This document shows positions 59,059 to 64,000 of a stretch of DNA of 64,000 nt, one piece after another. This stretch comes from Lutraria lutraria. Its lineage: Eukaryota > Mollusca > Bivalvia > Venerida > Mactridae. Both the position numbers and the translations under genes were made by a program. Position 1 is the stretch's first letter; each line of letters opens with the position of its first letter. The DNA is taken from positions 4,888,501-4,952,500 of the forward strand of contig OZ026848.1 in NCBI GenBank assembly GCA_964023205.1, in the 5' to 3' direction. Under the pieces are notes generated by a model. That model saw only the letters and a list, made by a program, of their open reading frames with translations, was not told where the DNA came from and did no database searches.

Positions 59059-59579
59059 ATGTTGTTGTTTTTACCGTGCGCCGGACAGCCAATAGTGTTG
59101 TTAAAGACATATCTGTTTAATTAGTTCAAGTTGTACATTTCAATTCATATTGATACAGAACGTAGCAGAAAGTTTCAGCATTATTTATGTAAATTTCTGC
59201 CGATTTTATTGAACCATTTTTATGCAGCGACAAAAGTCCTGTTTATTTTGGATCAACCCACGTACGTTCGTTGATCCGTAGACGAGGAGGCTACAACTGA
59301 TACTGATTCATCGTCACGTATTAAACTTGACAAATATCCGAAGGCAAAAAAAGCGCTTACAAAACATTTCAAATCTGCAACTCGTACTTCTCACCCCTAC
59401 TTGATTCAGACGTAAAATTATCAAAATTCAATTAAAATTCAAACATCGTGTAGCCAATACATTTGTGCACATTTTGATACCAAATCAATTTTACTTCTTG
59501 ATTTATAAAAAAAACAATAATCAAGTGCACCGTGTCACTTTCTTTTTTGTCACGTGTGTGAGTAAATATTAATTAGCAG

Positions 59580-59869
59580 GCCTTCATGTAGCTCTACCCG
59601 CCCTCTCCAGCTGGCATTCGGGGAAATTAAAAATGCGCATGCAACGCTTGACTGACGTTCGACAAGCAAGGAGCAGAATAAAAGTTGTTTCCGCTTACCC
59701 AACCGATCCTATCATTTTGTATCGACTTAAAACGTCTTACGGCCAAATCCAAAGTACGATCATATTTGGGGCCGAATCGTACCTCAGGCTAGTCGAAGGT
59801 TTTTGACGATGAAGTATGCATTACATTGAAGTTCATCGTCAAAGTCAGTTGTTTTTGAAAAGCTAACAG
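59580..59869 (+). promoter_or_regulatory. Promoter-like stretch with candidate first exon
   Basis: TGCGCATGC (59634) is an NRF-1-type site, TGACTGACG and GGAGCAG follow, and CTAACAG with GTAAAC at 59870 is a fair splice donor. CpG words are denser than in the surrounding DNA. It may be the promoter and first exon of a plus-strand gene whose coding exons lie beyond the window. Confidence 0.25.
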
Positions 59870-60770
59870 GTAAACGACTCAAACTGAGTGGCGTTCGTTT
59901 TCCTATTCAACGCACAAATTTCAATAAAATATGTGTATATAAAAAAAATATATATACAGTGCGATGAATTACACTTAAATCGAATATATTGCCTATGTTT
60001 CACACTACTCCTTATTTCGACGCGATTTCTTCGCAATGCTTTGGATTAAGTCCGAAGCGTTCCGGTAATCACGTGACATGATCTGCATCAATGGACGCAT
60101 GAAGAAATGTCTGAAGCTGTTGACTTAAAAAGAGGACAATTTCAGATCCATAACTGGTCAACAAGACGAAATAAAACAAGACTAGCAAAAGGCATGTTCC
60201 GGAAAAAAAAGATTTGCGACCTACTTACCTATTTTGTGGTCAAATAACCTTAAATACGATTACTTTTACTAGCCTAGTGACTTAAAAAGCGTGACAGTTA
60301 TTAATTAACTCACAGGAACAAAGGAAGATTTCATAGCATTAACATTACACATTGTACTTATTTCATACTTTTGGTGCAATTAATACTGCAGTGGTTAATA
60401 TAAGTGTTCATTTAAGTATGATGTTTACGCAGTCTATGAACATCTGCCCAGAGCTATATGACAGGTTAATGACGCCGCTAATCTATCGCGGAAATACACT
60501 GAATCATTTATGAACATGCAATCAACCCTGTGTTAACGACCACCTCCGAATAAACCCCACCTGTTGCTAATGTCATCTATCTTTCTTTTCCAATGGTGAT
60601 CTTTGTTCGCATGTTAGACTTTATTTGAATAACGCTCCTGCACTAAGCTTGAAATATGTAGAAGGTTATTGATTAGATCCCCACTCGACCAACAGCTGGA
60701 ATGGGTTTATGGGTCCTTTCCCGTATATAATTACATTAATTTTATTAAAATAAATCAAAGTTACTTTTAA
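59870..60770. other. Intergenic or intronic, nothing assigned
   Basis: No exon or RNA recognised. Confidence 0.35.
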
Positions 60771-61015
60771 CAGAACAGAACATTTATTTAGACTTGTACC
60801 GAAGTACATTATCATAAATATATCGAGGGCTCAGCGCAACACTGTCGTAACTTGTTCTTATTTCAATATGAGTTACGACACTGTTGCGTTGAACCCTCGA
60901 TATAGGCTTATATAACAATATATAATAATACTGGTATTAATTACACGAATCGCGTAAAGGTTGAAAGGGAAAAATAATGAAAACATAATATACGAACAAT
61001 ACAGAAAATAAATAT
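60771..61015 (-). repeat. LINE 3' UTR copy, antisense, TTCTG tail
   Basis: It starts CAGAACAGAACATTTATTTA and runs as the reverse complement of 61540-61740. The copy is split by an 84-bp palindromic insert. Together the two copies make an inverted pair separated by about 520 bases. Confidence 0.75.
60820..60903. mobile_element. 84-bp perfect-hairpin insertion
   Basis: Two 33-base arms (ATATCGAGGGCTCAGCGCAA... and the near-exact complement ending TTGAACCCTCGATAT, three mismatches) surround an 18-base loop. The other LINE copy near 61660 has no such insert, so this is a genuine insertion. Possible TA-type duplication at the edges; too short to carry a gene. Confidence 0.7.
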
Positions 61016-61539
61016 ACATGTATAAAAATTATCCTGTTATAGCGCGTATGTATGTACATCGTATCAGACAAAGGACTCAAACACGTGAAAATATGAAGTT
61101 AAACTGATATATATTTTTTTTCTTTTTTTTGCGAAGTGACATATAAAACAAAAACTTTTACTGACTTATACATTTACGACCTAGGTCAGCATTTTAATGT
61201 CAGAGTGTAAACCTTCAAACATACTTAAAAAACTGTTCAACGTGTGATTTAGGTCAATCCCTGCTCGACCGAACAAAAATATTAAACGCACTCAACCCTT
61301 TTTTAAAAATCTAATAAAAATGTTTTCAACCAACAAAGGTGTTTTGTTCAAATGGTTGCCGGGGAAGATATTTGTCATGAGAACAATGCGGCTTAATAAT
61401 TGAAACCGCGGTTTTTCTTTCAGTAGATGACTTAATTTTTTACACCTTTTAATCATTTTACCAAGGCACGACTGGACGATACGGGTTCGAATACCGGTTG
61501 CAACACGCCATACGTACCCTTCATTACTTTAATTATTTT
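61016..61539. other. Spacer between inverted LINE tails
   Basis: AT-rich sequence with no recognised feature. CGATACGGGTTCGAATACCGG (about 61478) has a box-B-like core. Confidence 0.35.
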
Positions 61540-61743
61540 TCACCCTCAGTTGTTACATATTATGTATATGTATATTTTCTGTATTGTTCGAATATTATGT
61601 TTCATGTTTTCCTTTTCACCTTAGCGTGATTCGTGTAATTAATATCTGTATTATATTTTGTAATATTTATGATGATGAACTCATGTACAAGTCTAAATAA
61701 ATGTTCTGTTCTGTTCTGATCTGTTCTGTTCTGTTCTGTTCTA
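61540..61743 (+). repeat. LINE 3' UTR copy, sense, TTCTG tail
   Basis: It includes TTCTGTATTGTTCGAATATT, GATTCGTGTAATTAATA and TACAAGTCTAAATAAATG, then about eight TTCTG units with one variant (61704-61741). The coding part is absent. Confidence 0.75.
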
Positions 61744-62219
61744 TGAAAATGTAACAATAATATCGACTTTCCACCATATGTGGAGAATTTGCAAGCTCCT
61801 TGTTGAAGGGTATATAAGTATTGGTTAAAAGAATATTACGTATATTATATACGTACCTGGTTATTAAAATAAACCCCTAGTCGGTATGAGCAAACGTAGC
61901 GTCATTCGTCTTTCTTGAACATAAGGGAGATAACTTCTTCGCGAAATGTTTGTTCTATTTTAAGACTGAAAACGTTTATCGCATGTTAATACATAAAATG
62001 ATATAATCGTATTTGATAGTTATATAGAACAGCAATTTCATAATTCATTTAAAAACTTTATTATGTAATTGTATATAAGAACAATGCCTATGTCTAATTT
62101 ACATTTCTTTCATATACTGATTTATTACACATACATTCATTTCGGTAAAATTATCTTCTACGAAGTCATTTTATAGTGTTATGAACTATATATATAAACC
62201 TCAGATAACTTACTACGTT
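61744..62219. other. Upstream of U2
   Basis: AT-rich. Any proximal sequence element of the U2 gene should lie about 50-60 bases before 62220 (around TTTATAGTGTTATGAAC), but I cannot match it to a known consensus. Confidence 0.35.
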
Positions 62220-62410
62220 ATCGCTTCTCGGCCTTTTGGCTAAGATCAAAGTGTAGTATCTGTTCTTATCAGCTTAATATCTGATACGTCCCCCATTGGG
62301 GGACTTCGATATTAAACTGATTTTTGGACACAGGTGAGATGTCAGGGGCTTGCTCCGCTCTCGCCACGGGTTGGCCCGGTATTGCAGTACCTCCGGGATC
62401 GGCCCACTTC
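62220..62410 (+). ncRNA. U2: U2 spliceosomal RNA
   Basis: U2 snRNA base-pairs with the intron branch point and with U6 in the spliceosome. The 5' end ATCGCTTCTCGGCCTTTTGG is exact for metazoan U2. GTGTAGTA, the branch-point recognition sequence, and the ATCAAAGTG form common in invertebrates follow. The Sm site GATTTTTGG is at about 62321, and the 3' stem-loop has GGTATTGCAGTACC. Length about 191 nt, normal for U2. The end was set by the final CGGCCCAC. All structural parts look intact. It is a single copy here; other copies usually exist elsewhere. Confidence 0.95.
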
Positions 62411-62575
62411 CCTTCGGGGAATTAAACATAATCATAACATCTTATTCGACCAGTACTTACGGCCTTTACCTCTAAAATGCAATCATGGACACGTAAGAAA
62501 GTAGGTTGTTATGAGGTTCCTTTTAATTGTAGCGGTGTGTATATTATATTTATAAATTGGCTAGGATATTCACCA

Positions 62576-62634
62576 GCCCGATTAGCTCAGTCGGTTGCAA
62601 GCAGAGGGTCACGGATTCGAGCCCCGCATCGGGT
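62576..62634 (+). repeat. tRNA-like SINE head, copy 3 (internal deletion)
   Basis: GCCCGATTAGCTCAGTCGGT then, after losing about 14 bases of D-arm and anticodon arm, TTGCAAGCAGAGGGTCACGG and ATTCGAGCCCCGCATCGGGT. The acceptor stem ends (CCCGAT/ATCGGG) still pair, but the anticodon arm is broken, so not a tRNA gene. Confidence 0.65.
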
Positions 62635-62879
62635 ACATTATTTTCCTCCTCCTATTACAATTACCCAATGCGACGGAGCTTTAATATTGATATTCACGGC
62701 TTAGGGAGTTTTGAGTTGCAAAAGCGCGTCGAAAATTAACACATCCTACAACCTTAGATATTGCTATATAAGTGCTGCTGTCGAGTACGGTATCACCGGG
62801 ATCGTTACGTAACAAAATAGGTTGATAGTGAATTAATAAGGGGGACAACCAGTCCTATTTACAAGTGATAAAGATAGTA

Positions 62880-62995
62880 CAGTTGCGTCCCTTAGGCCTA
62901 GTTTAAAGAGTCTGTGGTTGTCGCGATTAATTAGCTTAGGAGGTATGTAGCGGTGTGAGGTATATTGTACTATAAATTGGCTGGGATATTCACCA
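62880..62995 (+). repeat. SINE body sequence
   Basis: GTCTGTGGTTGTCGCGATTA, TAGCGGTGTG and AAATTGGCTGGGATATTCAC match the body before the head at 62576 and, more weakly, that after 26370. This shows head and body travel as one repeat. Confidence 0.55.
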
Positions 62996-63069
62996 GCTCG
63001 ATCAGTAGGTAGAGCATATCTAACTTGCAGGCAAGAGCTAGGTTGCAGGTTCGAGCCCCGCATCGGATA
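62996..63069 (+). repeat. tRNA-like SINE head, copy 4
   Basis: GCTCGATCAGTAGGTAGAGC, then CTTGCAGGCAAGAG and GCAGGTTCGAGCCCCGCATC. Box A has lost its core (TAGCTCAG is shortened), and the T-arm is good. Confidence 0.6.
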
Positions 63070-63079
63070 CATTATTTTC

Positions 63080-63880
63080 CTCCCATTACATAATAAGAAC
63101 AAAGACTTATACTATAGGTATTTGATAAGAACAAGACTTTCTTCATACAGAAGTTTCAACAAGATGTGTCCAACTGAGACAATGTGATTTTGTAGACATT
63201 TTCTACTTCAAGATTTTTTTGGCACAATTTTAACTGTGTGTAATAATATTGATAAACTTGTCTACTACTTATATACTATACAGTCAGAAGTGTATTTTTT
63301 CATCCGTTTTTAAGTTTTTCGTAGTACAACGCCATTGAATATGTATTTATATGTAGAAATAGTTTCAAGAAAGGTAGATAATCCCGTCGGACATATTTAC
63401 AGTTTACAATAACAACAACAACAACAATCCTAGTTCGTGATTTAATGAAAACTGAGATTTTATCAACTATTGATAACGTATGTACACCTTATAAAATGTG
63501 TCAACTTCTTAATTACATCTCCTTTTCATTGATGCATCAATTTGTTGCTATTTCAGTGTTTAAGTGATTTCGTTTTATGATAACTGCAGGCGAAAATATA
63601 CTTAAGCTGTATAATAGTAGTCGGATAAAATACAAATTCGGATAAGTGCGCACCGTTCTAAAATACGTACGTTTCTTACGCAGTTCTATCGATTTCATTA
63701 ATAAGTCTGAAACATTTTGTAGCATCAATGTATCATTTGTGTTGTGGAGGCAAGATCTTTGCATTTTTTTTAATTTTGCGTGTAAATGTCACAATTAAAT
63801 TTCAAGTTCACATTATCTATCTTTATAATAATGATATATAGTGGATACTAAAATAGTTGTTTTTATTGAACACTGATGAA
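63080..63880. other. Intergenic, nothing assigned
   Basis: AT-rich with a short AAC repeat at 63410-63426. No gene seen. Confidence 0.35.
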
Positions 63881-63950
63881 GATTAGTGATAATGATTTAC
63901 ACCTAATTATCAGATCAAGATTAGTTACCATAATTTACACCTAATTATCA
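63881..63950. repeat. Two-copy ~38-bp direct repeat
   Basis: GATTAGT...TTTACACCTAATTATCA occurs at 63881-63912 and again at 63919-63950. Confidence 0.75.
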
Positions 63951-64000
63951 CCTTTCTAGGTACTGTCCATTTTTAACAAAAGACACTCTATAATTTATGT

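Overview
The window is AT-rich animal nuclear DNA. It has an intron-containing gene, a U2 spliceosomal RNA gene, non-LTR retrotransposon remains, tRNA-headed SINE-like repeats and many small palindromic DNA transposons. A tandem expansion of uninterrupted-ORF nicotinic-receptor-like channel genes, together with the repeat types, suggests a bivalve mollusc. That assignment is inference; no search was possible.

Layout. (1) 1-5.8 kb holds repeats, a broken LINE (2582-4093) and a common interspersed repeat. (2) 5.8-35.4 kb is a minus-strand array of pentameric (Cys-loop) receptor genes of two types, called A and B here. Three genes read through intact: A1 (8007-9410), B1 (12166-13536) and B2 (19636-21006). 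The rest are relics: A2 (24233-25055, gutted), two A scraps in a 1343-bp tandem repeat (26763-30231), A3 (31267-32205, N-terminal half deleted) and B3 (33806-35167, two frame-breaking deletions). Spacer DNA is also shared between copies, so multi-kb units holding A and B genes were duplicated and then invaded by transposons. Comparing paralogous spacers gives empty sites and target duplications for two elements, at 10346-10610 and 15666-18287. A fold-back element (30232-30826) sits exactly at the border of the 1343-bp repeat. (3) 35-46.9 kb is mostly unassigned, with a minisatellite, LINE remains, a 2.35-kb block bounded by ~200-bp inverted arms and a 310-bp palindromic element. (4) 46.9-55.3 kb carries a plus-strand gene with one inferred non-coding exon and three coding exons. 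It encodes a 103-residue secreted protein with a thrice-repeated LGGL motif and an Ala run; its second intron holds an 86-nt hairpin of pre-miRNA size. (5) 55.3-64 kb has LINE tails (one pair inverted), tRNA-like SINE heads, promoter-like clusters and a U2 snRNA gene at 62220.

The A and B proteins keep the Cys-loop, four membrane segments and a Gly-Glu-Arg at the start of M2, as in cation-selective nicotinic channels. They lack the paired cysteines of agonist-binding alpha subunits. The A/B alternation makes co-assembly a reasonable but unproven guess. Gene starts were set at the first in-frame ATG; longer open frames upstream have none.
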